Below, piece by piece: positions 10,846-19,764 of a stretch of 64,000 bases of DNA. The position numbers and the translations under genes were made by a program. The DNA comes from Isoperla grammatica (Eukaryota; Arthropoda; Insecta; Plecoptera; Perlodidae). A model generated the notes under the pieces. It worked only from the letters and a program-made list of their open reading frames with translations. It was not told where the DNA came from and did no database searches. Position 1 is the first letter of the stretch. Every line of letters begins with the position of its first letter. Location: contig OX246747.1 of NCBI GenBank assembly GCA_945910005.1, forward strand, positions 2,526,254 through 2,590,253. The letters run 5' to 3'.

Positions 10846-11082
10846 CGTCTGGGCCCGGGAAAGAATAGGCCCAGAGTGACTCTGCTAGTCGTAAGAGGCG
10901 ACAAAAGGAGACCCTGACCCTTCCCCCCCACTGTCCCACTGAATATTTCTCCTCCCACTTGACCATGCCCTCCCTTGCTGGACAATTCCAATTTCATTAT
11001 CACCCGCTCATCGTCTCGATTAGCCATCGTTGCATAAATATGAGACGTTAAGCCCCATTAATCAACCATCAATCCATTAATC
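10846..11082 (+). mobile_element. SINE family A with internal deletion
   Basis: The head gtctgggcccgggaaagaat is intact and the tail gagacgttaagccccattaa is present. The body jumps from ttgctggac to attccaatttcattatcac, losing roughly 85 bp compared with other copies. Confidence 0.9.
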
Positions 11083-11404
11083 ATGAATTGCTGAAAAACT
11101 AACTTGCCTCCACAGTCGGGCATGGGCTATCAGTGTCAAAGGCTTGACTTAGGGACAGCAAAGCATACTTTGCAACATTTCAGCATCATCCAGCATTATA
11201 CTAGCTGTTGACTGTTCGTGCTTGCGGCCTTAGCAACAGTTAAAAACCAAGAAAGTAGAATAAAGTCAACAAAACACAACACAAACAGCACATATTATTA
11301 ATAAACGAAGCTGATAAATATAACTAATACAGAGCATTCAACACATATGTCCGTAAATGAAGTAAAGAAGAGTTGAAAATGTCCACATTTTGACCTGCCC
11401 AGAG

Positions 11405-11710
11405 CCCGTCTGGGCCCGGGGAAGAATAGGCCCAGAGTGACTCTGCTAGTCGTAAGAGGCGACAAAAAGAGACCCTGCCCATTCCCCCCCCCCCCCCCCA
11501 CTGTCTTACTGAAGATTTCTCCTCCCACATGGCCCTGCCCTCCCTTGCTGGACTCCCGTATGACGACCCACGCGACGTACAATGGACCTGATTCGGATCT
11601 GGCTTTATTCTTCATCATCATCTTTCTCATCTTCATTATCACCCGCTCATCGTCTCGATTGGCCATAGTTGAAAAATATAAGACTTTAAGCCCCATGAAT
11701 CAATCACTCT
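11405..11710 (+). mobile_element. SINE family A inserted at the 5' end of a family B SINE
   Basis: Full-length family A from gtctgggcccggggaagaat to the tail. It is flanked by the 14-bp direct repeat tgacctgcccagag (11,391-11,404 and 11,711-11,724), which is itself the start of the family B copy downstream. Family A therefore entered an existing family B element. Confidence 0.9.
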
Positions 11711-12185
11711 TGACCTGCCCAGAGACTGTTACCTTATCGTAATGGGCAGGTTTTCGTGCTTTGTTGATACCGAGAGCTATGCCGGCGGAAGCGTATGCTT
11801 CTGGTAGGGCCACCCTAGCCAGACTGGTCGAGGAGGAGAAGTCAGACGAAGTGCAGTCCACACCCCAATCCCCTTTCCCCCCCCCCCCCCCACTGTCCCA
11901 TTGAATATTTCTCCTCCCACTTGGCCCTGCCCTCCCTTGCTGGACTCCCGTATGACGACTCACGCGACGTACAATGGATCTGATTCGGATGTGGCTTTAT
12001 TCTTCATTATCATCTTTCTCATCTTCATTATCATCTTTCTCATCTTCATTATCACCCGCTCATCGTCTCGATTAGCCATCGTTGCATAAATATGAGGCGT
12101 TAAGCCCCATCAATCAATCATTCGTCTTGATTAGCCAAGTTGCAAAAATATAAGACGTTAAGCCCAAATATAAATCAATCAATCC
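11711..12185 (+). mobile_element. SINE family B (type-1 tail) plus an extra tail fragment
   Basis: The family B head gttaccttatcgtaatgggc, middle and body are followed by the tail gaggcgttaagccccat with atcaatca ending near 12,121. A duplicated ctttctcatcttcattatcat lies inside. A second, type-2 tail fragment (aagacgttaagcccaaatat) follows to 12,185. Confidence 0.9.
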
Positions 12186-12244
12186 ACATTTAGATGCCTT
12201 ACAACAAAATTATTGTATTATGTATTATATTATTTATTAAGATA

Positions 12245-12640
12245 TACTATTGATGATCCTCTCCAGTTCGGAGGTGGGAATCTCATCGAGGGATCGCTCA
12301 TGTTTTCGCTTTGAGCTCTCCCTCTCCCCTGGATTCTTCCCTCGCCGATGCTCCTGGCTCTTCTGAGCTTCCCGTCGTTTCTTTTCGAGAAGGAGGCCTT
12401 CTCTCTGAAGGTTTCTGTTTTTTTCCGCGGTCCGGGGACCTAGAGCAAGAGCGGCCCTTCGAGCCCTTTGTATTCGTTTTTTGAGTTGTTCCTTGACACC
12501 TCCCAGCCAGGGATGCGCTCTCTCATAATCTGAAAGCGTCTTCTGGGCGAGGCGAGCTCCTCTTGCAGTTTCGTGGTCTGGCCGCGCAGGGCTAGCCAGT
12601 GATAAAGTTCATCCTCGCGGTTCGCCATTACTCTCAAATA
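12245..12640 (-). other. Basic, coiled-coil-prone coding remnant
   Basis: Two overlapping minus-strand frames give a highly charged product. The frame starting near 12,640 reads LQEELASPRRRFQ. The other, after a one-base shift, reads KEQLKKRIQRARRAALAL, then EKKRREAQKSQEHRRGK and a tail LDEIPTSELERIINSIS. The composition suggests an Arg/Lys/Glu-rich coiled coil, as in nucleic-acid-binding ORF1 or gag-like proteins. It lies just downstream of the SGNH-like piece at 12,775-13,095 and could belong to the same element. No family was recognised. Confidence 0.35.
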
Positions 12641-12774
12641 GGGGACTTATTCGGGTTTCACACTCATCATGAACAATGGTTTGCTGGATCAAGTCCAGCA
12701 AGTTGTCTTTACTGATTGGTAAGGCACGCCGTGCACAGACCGACACCCAGTTAGCAATTGCATCTTCTTCCTAC

Positions 12775-13095
12775 TCAGAGAGATAGATCTACAAAACTCA
12801 CCCCGTAAGGCGTCCACAGTTGTTGCAGCGAGACAATTACTTCCACGGCAACGGCGTTTACTCGACGAAGCTTCTCGTCTTGGCGTAACAGCTTGTGGTT
12901 GTCCTGGGATGGAGGCAAGATACCTGAAACAACCACAACAATGGAGAGATTTACCCTCTTAACCTGTTTGATGAGATCAGCCACATCTCCGGCCATGGCT
13001 TCGGGAGTTTCGCGGCGAAACACGTTGTTAACTCCAGCATGGATGACCGTCCTCTCGTAGAAAGGGGCCGCTTGCACTGCTACTGGAGTGAGCAT
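12775..13095 (-). pseudogene. SGNH-hydrolase-like fragment (transposon ORF type)
   Basis: This 106-codon frame includes RTVIHAGVNNVFRRETPE, where GVNN sits in the position of the GxND block III of SGNH/GDSL hydrolases. The next part, DVADLIKQVKRVNLSIVVVV then SGILPP, follows the helix-strand pattern of the family. Only the central part is present: the nucleophile block (GDS) and the C-terminal D-x-x-H are not seen in frame. Such domains occur in ORF1 of several LINE groups and other metazoan mobile elements. I infer a mobile-element remnant. Confidence 0.5.
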
Positions 13096-13845
13096 CTCGA
13101 ATTTTTATTTATTTGACTTATGTTTCGATACATTATTTTCTTTAATTATTTTCTTTATTTTTTTACATAATATAAGTTCGACATCTGAAAGTTAAAATGG
13201 AAACACATAAGGTATATACCTTGTGCGTGATACTGCACTGAAAATACATAATACATGGCAAATGTCAAGAATATGCCATCTGCAATTGTTTCTTCGTTGG
13301 TCATGACCGTTCCCTCGACGGTGGGGAAAACACATGTGGTTGCGTTTCTCTCAAAACACTGTTTCTAAGCTTGCATTTGCATCGTAATTCACTTGAAAAT
13401 AATTCCATGTAAGCATCAAATAATAAATCGAACATAACTAGTGCCAACTCGACTGACCTTATTTCATTAGAAATTAGGTGTCATGCAAAGTCTGCAAATG
13501 GCTTTGTGTTATGTGTACAAAGGGGAAAACATCAGCTTTCTTACCACTAGCCGATTAAATTTGCAAAGAAATGTAATGCGCAAATATTTACAACTTCACT
13601 GCAAAGTAAGCTGTTGGGTTACCGTTTCTTCACCTACAGTCCCCAATAGTTATGTTAGTATGATTAATAAAAAAAAAACATATCACGCCACCACCACCAT
13701 ACTAGAAACCACAATAACAATAAATAAAGAAGTTAAGTTCACACATTAGTTTAGTAATTTTAATGGTCAGTGAAATGAAATAAATATGAAGTATGAGTGA
13801 CGTGAAAAGTATGCACCAATAGATAAAAAATAAGAAAACGGGTAC
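13096..13845. other. No recognisable gene
   Basis: AT-rich with short A and T runs (13,095-13,170 and about 13,665-13,690). One open frame on each strand shows no motif. Possibly intron of the minus-strand exon pair at 13.85-14.25 and 16.7-16.9 kb. Confidence 0.45.
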
Positions 13846-13846
13846 A

Positions 13847-14253
13847 GTGACTGCCACATCCACATCTAACTTCCCCAACCGCTTGCATTCAAGGTCATGC
13901 TTTTCCCGCATTTGCTTAAGCACCAGACAGCGACGCTCTTTCTCGAAGGCTTCCTCTGCTAGGGCTTGCCTCCGAGAAACCTCGAGTAGGAACTCCTCCC
14001 GCTGGGCTCTGAATTCAGCCGCAGCCCTCGACTCCAAGATGCGCAGCTCGTGTAAGCTTGTTTGCCTTGTAGCATCACACGTGAGCTGCGACATCCTTTC
14101 TTCATGCTCTTCGCTGATTACGGCCAGCCTACTCCGACATCTGCTAGAGCTGCGAGAGGAAGTAGCGGTACCAGCAGATTCGGTAGCAGGCCGTGGCGTC
14201 TCTGGAGTCTGGCAGATGAGTGGAAATGGTTCGTGGTTCTGTTCCATTTCCAC
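13847..14253 (-). CDS. Putative exon encoding a coiled coil (Myb/SANT-like protein tail)
   Basis: On the minus strand an acceptor-like ttgtttacag precedes DVEMEQNHEPFPLI. This is followed by a Ser/Arg-rich linker and a long charged helix with LHELRILESRAAAEF, LLEVSRRQALAEEAFEKE and MREKHDLECKRLGKLD. Such Glu/Lys/Arg helices end many Myb/SANT-like DNA-binding proteins of animal Harbinger elements and related host genes; that assignment is inference. The exon-like piece at 16,704-16,895 lies upstream on the same strand. A LINE occupies the space between them, so the two could be exons of one gene with a LINE in its intron. Confidence 0.4.
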
Positions 14254-14589
14254 GTCTGTAAACAAAATAAACAGTTTGGGGTTCAGAAACTTTCAAACCA
14301 TCCTGTATAATAATTATGCAAGAAAATATGTCTGGCTAGTTAAACCAAGAACTAAAATTGAAACTTATAAATAGAGACTGTCAAACATGTAAATAAAGAT
14401 AGAACTTATAGAAAAGATGTACTGTATTGCGGTAGGCCATGTCCATACGTTCGCTGAATAGTAAATAACATATTTCTGTAATATAATAATAAAACCAGAA
14501 TATTCATCCTCCAAAAGAGAGCCATCTGCATCATAGCTGCATTTCCATGAGGCATACACACTCAGCAGTCTCACCCACTTGGTCTACAG

Positions 14590-16221
14590 ATGGCACTGAA
14601 CCGCATCGGCGAGTGGGCTAAAGCGCGGGGCACTCGCTTCTCAGCCGAGAAAACTCAGTGCATCCACTTCTGCCGGCTTAGGAAGGTCCACGCGGATCCC
14701 CGTCTTACCCTTAACAATGTTGAACTAGAATTTAAACCACACATTCGTGTCCTCGGCTTGGTTTTTGATTCGAAGCTTAATTGGAGTCACCATGTTCGAG
14801 AATTACGAAAAAGCTGTATGTTAAAACTGAACATCTTGAAAATTCTTAGTAACACATCTTGGGGTGCAGACAGGACATGTTTGCTGCGAATATACGGATC
14901 ACTGGTTAGATCCAAGATGGACTATGGATGTTTTGTGTATTCATCAGCCCGCGATTCGATCTTGAAACTCCTCGACACTGTCCATCACAGTGGCCTCCGT
15001 CTGGCCCTCGGTGCATTCCGCACGAGCCCCGTCCTCAGCCTATATGCCGAGGCCGGAATGACATCCCTGGCAGAAAGGCGGAGCTACTTGTTGGGCAGGT
15101 ATGTCCTGAAGATCCAAGCCATGCGCCCACACCCATCCCACCCAGCTTTGTTCGACCGGAGATTTGTCAGACTATTTGACAATAAACCATCGGCAACTCT
15201 ACCTACTGGAGTACGTAGTAGACATCTCTTCCGCATTTTAGATTTTAAGGTACCTAAAATGTTGAGCCTCGTTTTAAGCCACAACCCTCCGTGGCTCACT
15301 CCGGATCCAGATATTCTGTTTGACCTTTCCAAGTATAATAAAAACACCACATCAGATATAGTTTTCCAAACAAGATTTAGAGCTCTTTGTCATGACCACC
15401 AAACATTTCGCTTCATATACACTGACGGCTCTAAAACCGGCACAAACGTCGGTTGTGCATATTACTGTGGCGATAGCCATGCAGGGTTCCGCCTCCACGA
15501 CATGTGCTCCGTGTTTACTGCCGAACTATATGCCATTCGAGAAGCTCTCAGATATATCCTGCGATGCAGGTGCAGCAGCTATATGATATGCTCCGATAGT
15601 AAAAGCGCACTCCAGGCACTCCACGTCATGTTCTCACCTCACCACCTTGTTGTTGACATTCAGTACTATCTGGAGAAATTACATTCGCGAGGCTTTAAAA
15701 TCAAATTCTGCTGGGTCCCAGGCCATGTAGGCATTAAAGGCAACGAACAGGCAGACTTGGCAGCAAAGACGGCGGCAGAACTGGCGAACATCGACTTTGA
15801 CCTCGTCCCTGTTCCCGATGTCAACAGTGAATATAAGAACCACATGGTTAGAATTGGTCAGGTTTGTTGGGACGCATTACAGAACAACAAACTACGTCGA
15901 GTGATGCCCTCACTCTCAGTCAAGGTGCGACCCCCATCGACCCAGCTTTCTCGTCGCGAGGAGGTTGTGATGACCCGGGTTCGGATAGGGCATACGCACT
16001 TGACGCATGCCTACCTTTTTGACCGAGAAAAGATTGCCCCAAAGTGTGCCACATGTGATGCCATACTAACTGTACAACATCTATTGGCCGAATGCTCTTT
16101 ATATGATGCCTTAAGACTCCAATTGGGTCTAAGCCAATCATATGAGGAGCTACTGTCCTATGATAACTGCAGAAAACTTCTTAACTTTTTGGAACAAGCT
16201 AATCTGATTAATCGACTATAA
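14590..16221 (+). CDS. I-clade LINE ORF2 C-terminus: RT thumb, RNase H, Cys/His region
   Basis: This 543-codon open frame starts inside the reverse transcriptase (RIGEWAKARGTRFSAEKT, then HIRVLGLVFDSKLNW, the usual post-catalytic RT region). RNase H follows at about residues 278-405. It has FIYTDGSKTG (first Asp), FTAELYAIREAL (Glu), MICSDSKSALQAL (second Asp) and FCWVPGHVGIKGNEQADLAA (His and last Asp), so all four active-site residues are present. The C-terminus has MTRVRIGHTHLTHAY and CATCDAILTVQHLLAECSLYD. RNase H plus this C-terminal module is typical of the I group (I, Nimb and related). The first ATG is a chance start, since the real protein would begin about 2 kb upstream. There are no internal stops, so this copy is young but incomplete. 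Confidence 0.85.
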   Translation: MALNRIGEWAKARGTRFSAEKTQCIHFCRLRKVHADPRLTLNNVELEFKPHIRVLGLVFDSKLNWSHHVRELRKSCMLKLNILKILSNTSWGADRTCLLRIYGSLVRSKMDYGCFVYSSARDSILKLLDTVHHSGLRLALGAFRTSPVLSLYAEAGMTSLAERRSYLLGRYVLKIQAMRPHPSHPALFDRRFVRLFDNKPSATLPTGVRSRHLFRILDFKVPKMLSLVLSHNPPWLTPDPDILFDLSKYNKNTTSDIVFQTRFRALCHDHQTFRFIYTDGSKTGTNVGCAYYCGDSHAGFRLHDMCSVFTAELYAIREALRYILRCRCSSYMICSDSKSALQALHVMFSPHHLVVDIQYYLEKLHSRGFKIKFCWVPGHVGIKGNEQADLAAKTAAELANIDFDLVPVPDVNSEYKNHMVRIGQVCWDALQNNKLRRVMPSLSVKVRPPSTQLSRREEVVMTRVRIGHTHLTHAYLFDREKIAPKCATCDAILTVQHLLAECSLYDALRLQLGLSQSYEELLSYDNCRKLLNFLEQANLINRL

Positions 16222-16334
16222 GTGCTAAACATCTTATCTTTCCGTAGAGTGTCTTCTAAAATCCACTCAGCATGCTGAATACCCTCGTATATGTAGAAAA
16301 CGTGTTGTTTCTTATTTAATTACCTCCCATTTTA

Positions 16335-16545
16335 TGTCGACCGTGGCAATGTTATTATGACAACGACTCTGTTAGCCCTCTATTATGATGACCTTGGCAA
16401 TGTTCCACTGACCACGAATCTGTAAGCCCTCTCTCTTATGATGACCAAGGCAATATTCTACTGACAACGAATCTTATCAGTGTTAACCCTCTCTTATGAT
16501 GAATTTGGCAATGTTCCGATGACTTCGATTTTCGTTTTCGTTATA
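16335..16545 (+). repeat. Short tandem repeats in the LINE 3' UTR
   Basis: Four imperfect units of about 50-60 bp share the plan ggcaatgtt..actgac..acgaatct..ccctctctta. They lie between the LINE stop codon and the tail. Confidence 0.65.
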
Positions 16546-16703
16546 TTACATTTACATTTCAAAATATACCTTTTTAACCATACTCTACTTATAACATACA
16601 TCTTGGAGGCGCGAATGACCCTCGCCGTTAAAAGCGCCCAAAATCCAAAAATCAATCAATCAATAATATGTTGCAGAAGTTCACACTAAAAACATAGGCT
16701 ATT

Positions 16704-16895
16704 TACCTCCGTCAGACTCCAGAGACTCGTAATCAGCGAAGTCATGTTGGGAGTCGATGGCCGTACTACATCCGGCACCATCATCATTGCCCAGACGAGG
16801 AATTCCGGCGAGAGCGTCGCTGTCATGGTGTTGTGCCACGACAATAGTCAAATGCGGGGCAATCTGCTCTACAAGCGGATTGGGGAGTAGTTTTT
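16704..16895 (-). CDS. Putative exon, acidic segment
   Basis: On the minus strand an open segment reads NPLVEQIAPHLTIVVAQHHD, then SDALAGIPRLGNDDG and DFADYESLESDGG. It is followed by a donor-like gacggag/gtaaat. It is acidic and has no recognised domain. Together with 13,847-14,253 it may form one gene interrupted by the LINE. Confidence 0.35.
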
Positions 16896-17042
16896 ATGTT
16901 AATTTTAATTGTTGCAACTGAGAAAACTACTTCAAACTCCGATTAATTTTTTTAACAAAAAAAGTCGACGAAAATACAATGAGCAAATCCCTTATTGTCT
17001 TTATTTGTTATACATGAATGTTTTTGAAATTAAGCTTAATAT
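16896..17042. other. AT-rich flank of the gypsy element
   Basis: Ends in taatat. The last four bases (atat) are repeated after the 3' LTR and form the target-site duplication. Confidence 0.6.
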
Positions 17043-17388
17043 TGTCATGAAAAATCTACTTATCGTTTGATCGATATCGATCGGTTGATATCGGTTGATA
17101 TCGATCGGTCGATATCGGTTGATATTGATCTAGGGGTCGTGGTCGTGTGGTTTGTGTTTTTTTATTTATTTATTATTAGTGTTATTTCTCTGTCTATGGC
17201 AACGGGTTGGAAGATGAATGAGAGCTCGAGACACACGTAAACGAGACGCGCCGACAGGAGAGAGGAGATCGCGGGGACACAGCGTGGGTTCGTGTACATT
17301 TATTGTGTGGATTATCTGGTGTTTTATCTGTGGCGAATCTATAATAAGAAAACCTACGTACAAAGATCCCGTCATTGGCTACATGACA
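17043..17388 (+). repeat. Gypsy 5' LTR (346 bp)
   Basis: Starts TGTCATG, ends TACATGACA. Near the start are imperfect 21-bp units built from gatatcggttgatatcgatc. The 3' LTR carries more of these units. Confidence 0.9.
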
Positions 17389-17515
17389 GATATGGTGGAG
17401 GCGCCGGGAAGGTTTTAACCGCGATAAGTTTGAACGTCAGTTTGGTATGTCTGTGTCTTCACTTTTCTTTTGCTTTGGAGGTTGTTTGGCTTGCGGTCTA
17501 AAGGATATCTAGCGC

Positions 17516-17881
17516 ATGTTTCCGGTCCCGGACGATCGTACTTCGCGGCGAGTGCTCGTGACGCTCCCCCACTGTAGAATGACGCTGTCGGACTACTTGT
17601 TCCCGGGCGAGGGTCCCTCGGAGGCTCTCGTCTCGCTGCACGAGCTGCTTGACCTCAAGGTCAGCGAGGCTGACGTACAGAAGGACCTGGAGGTTCAGGC
17701 AGACGCGTCAGATTTCTACAAGGAGGACCCCCAACTGCTCGAGGCAGACTACTCGGAAGAGTGTTTACTCTCGTCTCGATCGGGCGACGCGATAAGGACG
17801 AGACTGTTTGCGGGCGTTGCGATCGCCTTCCTTGTCGTCATCGCCTCCTTCGTACTGCATCACTTTGGTGTTGGGCGCTGA
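17516..17881 (+). CDS. Hypothetical membrane-anchored protein inside the gypsy element
   Basis: This 121-codon frame is GC-rich compared with its surroundings. It has an acidic middle (SEADVQKDLEVQADASDF, then KEDPQLLEADYSEECLL) and one hydrophobic C-terminal segment, LFAGVAIAFLVVIASFVLHH, likely a transmembrane helix. It does not look like a gypsy gag and I do not recognise it. It runs to the first unit of the 15-bp minisatellite, where a TGA ends it. An internal Met (MTLSDYLF, about residue 22) is a plausible alternative start. It could be a captured sequence or the replacement of deleted gag-pol. Confidence 0.4.
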   Translation: MFPVPDDRTSRRVLVTLPHCRMTLSDYLFPGEGPSEALVSLHELLDLKVSEADVQKDLEVQADASDFYKEDPQLLEADYSEECLLSSRSGDAIRTRLFAGVAIAFLVVIASFVLHHFGVGR

Positions 17882-18066
17882 CATGTCGGGCGCTGACATG
17901 TTGGGCGCTGACATGTTGGGCGCTGACATGTTGGGCGCTGACATGTCGGGCGCTGACATGTCGGGCGCTGACATGTTGGGCGCTGACATGTTGGGCGCTG
18001 ACATATTGGGCGCTGACATGTTGGGCGCTGACATGTTGGGCGCTGACATGTCGGGCGCTGACACGC
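17868..18066 (+). repeat. 15-bp minisatellite, about 13 copies
   Basis: Units of the form gggcgctgacatgtt, with single-base variants (tcggg or ttggg). Two plus-strand frames and the minus frames stay open, giving five-residue repeats. It lies at the junction between the GC-rich frame and the integrase end and may have mediated or followed the internal deletion. Confidence 0.9.
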
Positions 18067-18078
18067 TGGGTTATGGTT

Positions 18079-18540
18079 GTAAGTGTATATCTACAAGCGA
18101 CGACAAAGTACACGCCGTTTTACTTGTTATATGGTCGGGAACCAACACTTCCTATCGATGCAGGATTACAGCCGGATTTGCAGCTAGGTGAAACAACAGA
18201 GGAGCGATTGCAACAAGTTCGTGAGGCTCGCACGATCGTGCTTGACGTTATCAAGAAGGAACAAGAGAGACAGAAAAAATACTATGACGCTGGCCATCGT
18301 CAGGTTGACTATGAGGTTGGAGATTATGTCAAGGTGTTCTTTCCTATTCGTAAAGTGGGCCAGGTTGATAAATTTCAGCATTGTTGGCTTGGACCGTATA
18401 AAATTGTGACCAAATTATCGGATTTGACGTACGAAGTTAAGATGAACAAGAAGGGAAAAATAATGACTGATGTCATACATGTTTCCCGTCTCAAAAAGTA
18501 TTATGATCCGGCGGAATGGCAGCAACCCTGGCAAGATTAA
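18079..18540 (+). CDS. Gypsy integrase C-terminal end
   Basis: The frame reads VYLQATTKYTPFYLLYGREP, then a helix with EQERQKKYYDAGHRQVDYEVGD, and FQHCWLGPYKIVTKLSDLTY with VIHVSRLKKYYDP at the end. These are the integrase segment after the catalytic core, the basic spacer and the GPY/F-like module of Ty3/gypsy. The catalytic D,D-E core is absent upstream, where the 15-bp minisatellite begins instead. It is therefore the remnant of a longer Pol. Confidence 0.85.
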   Translation, partial: VSVYLQATTKYTPFYLLYGREPTLPIDAGLQPDLQLGETTEERLQQVREARTIVLDVIKKEQERQKKYYDAGHRQVDYEVGDYVKVFFPIRKVGQVDKFQHCWLGPYKIVTKLSDLTYEVKMNKKGKIMTDVIHVSRLKKYYDPAEWQQPWQD

Positions 18541-18879
18541 GAATTGTTTGTATTTTTCAAGCGATAAGTGTTGAAGAGTGGATCGGGTCATCACATGGAC
18601 GAGGTGGTTTTTGATCTGTAGTAGGGGTGTTTACACATTCTGAATGCTTTGCGTTATGCGTACGGCCAGTTCAACCACCTTTCACATGTGTATTGACCGC
18701 CGATCGACCAAATTGCTACATTTGGCATTTGCGAAATTTCTACGTTACGGAGTGTTTCGACGAGTTAATTTCAATCTCCAAGAACTTATCGCCTACAATG
18801 TGGCAATATTGTATTGTTGTAGTTGCAAACCAGACACGAAAAAAAAATCGAGGGCGATTTTTGTCCCAAGGGGGGAAGA

Positions 18880-19250
18880 TGTCATGAAAAATCTACTTAT
18901 CGTTTGATCGATATCGATCGGTTGATATCGGTTGATATCGATCGGTCGATATCGGTTGATATCGATCGGTCGATATCGGTTGATATTGATCTAGGGGTCG
19001 TGGTCGTGTGGTTTGTGTTTTTTTATTTATTTATTATTAGTGTTATTTCTCTGTCTATGGCAACGGGTTGGAAGATGAATGAGAGCTCGAGACACACGTA
19101 AACGAGACGCGCCGACAGGAGAGAGGAGATCGCGGGGACACAGCGTGGGTTCGTGTACATTTATTGTGTGGTTTATCTGGTGTTTTATCTGTGGCGAATC
19201 TATAATAAAGAAAACCTACGTACAAAGATCCCGTCATTGGCTACATGACA
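18880..19250 (+). repeat. Gypsy 3' LTR (371 bp)
   Basis: Same ends as the 5' LTR. It is longer mainly by one extra 21-bp unit of the gatatcggt type. The polypurine tract lies at 18,868-18,879. Confidence 0.9.
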
Positions 19251-19329
19251 ATATAATCAATATAGAATAATAATAATATACAATAAACGTGAGTTATTTT
19301 GTTCCTTATGATGATTTGCACAGTACGCT

Positions 19330-19764
19330 CACACCTGTAGTCGCCTCTGATAAGCGTACGAGACACCAGTGCGGGTGTATGGGTGTGTGGGTAGGGGTTG
19401 GAACCCCGGGGTGGTGGATTTCTTATTTTGTCGCCGGGACAGCGAAACGGGAGAGCGCGTTGAGCCTGTTGGTCTCTGATACACAGGGCAGGCAAGGAGG
19501 GAGGCTTGGTGCACTCACTGGACGGGTGGGTTCGTGCGCACTTGAAGCAGGAAGGTGGGAGGGTACAGAAAGCGGAACTGTGGCCGTATTTTTGGCAGTT
19601 GTAGCACTGCCGCGGTCCCTGTGGTCCCCTGTACTTTTCAACGGTAACCAATGGAAGCACACTCTTTCAAGTGTCGAGAGTGACTTTCCGTCGCTCGAAT
19701 CGGAGATTTTCATGGTTACGACGTACCTGCAGCACCAGGCTTGCATCCTAAGCCAGGCTTTCAT
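19330..19764 (-). pseudogene. LINE ORF1 (gag-like) fragment with CCHC zinc knuckles
   Basis: The minus-strand frame from about 19,660 reads RQCYNCQKYGHSSAFC (C-x2-C-x4-H-x4-C) followed by CFKCARTHPSSEC, a second knuckle. This double-knuckle arrangement is typical of ORF1 proteins of I/Jockey-type LINEs. The upstream part is in another frame, so at least one frameshift is present. The upstream end merges with the 335-bp tandem repeat. Confidence 0.7.

Larger units (their letters stand above)
14560..16665 (+). mobile_element. I-clade LINE, 5'-truncated, with intact 3' half of ORF2
   Basis: Covers the ORF2 C-terminal half (14,590-16,221), a 3' UTR with four imperfect repeats, and a 3' end gccgttaaaagcgccc followed by ccaaaaatcaatcaatcaat. 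The 5' end begins within the reverse-transcriptase domain, as expected from incomplete target-primed reverse transcription. The tail resembles those of the SINEs in this window. Confidence 0.85.
17043..19250 (+). mobile_element. Ty3/gypsy LTR retrotransposon, internally deleted
   Basis: Two direct LTRs (17,043-17,388 and 18,880-19,250) begin TGTCAT and end ATGACA. The element is flanked by the 4-bp duplication ATAT. A primer-binding-site-like tggtggaggcgccggg lies two to three bases after the 5' LTR, and a polypurine tract aaggggggaaga precedes the 3' LTR. Inside only about 1.5 kb remains: a GC-rich frame of unknown origin, a 15-bp minisatellite, and the C-terminal end of the integrase. Gag, protease, reverse transcriptase, RNase H and the integrase core are missing. 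Confidence 0.9.

Noticed and set aside
17516..17881. Viral membrane protein
   Set aside because: A hydrophobic C-terminus and GC-rich composition are not enough. No viral family was recognised and no neighbouring viral gene is present.
17868..18066. Gly-Ala-Asp-Met type repeat protein
   Set aside because: A 15-bp minisatellite inside a deleted gypsy element. Alternative frames are equally open.
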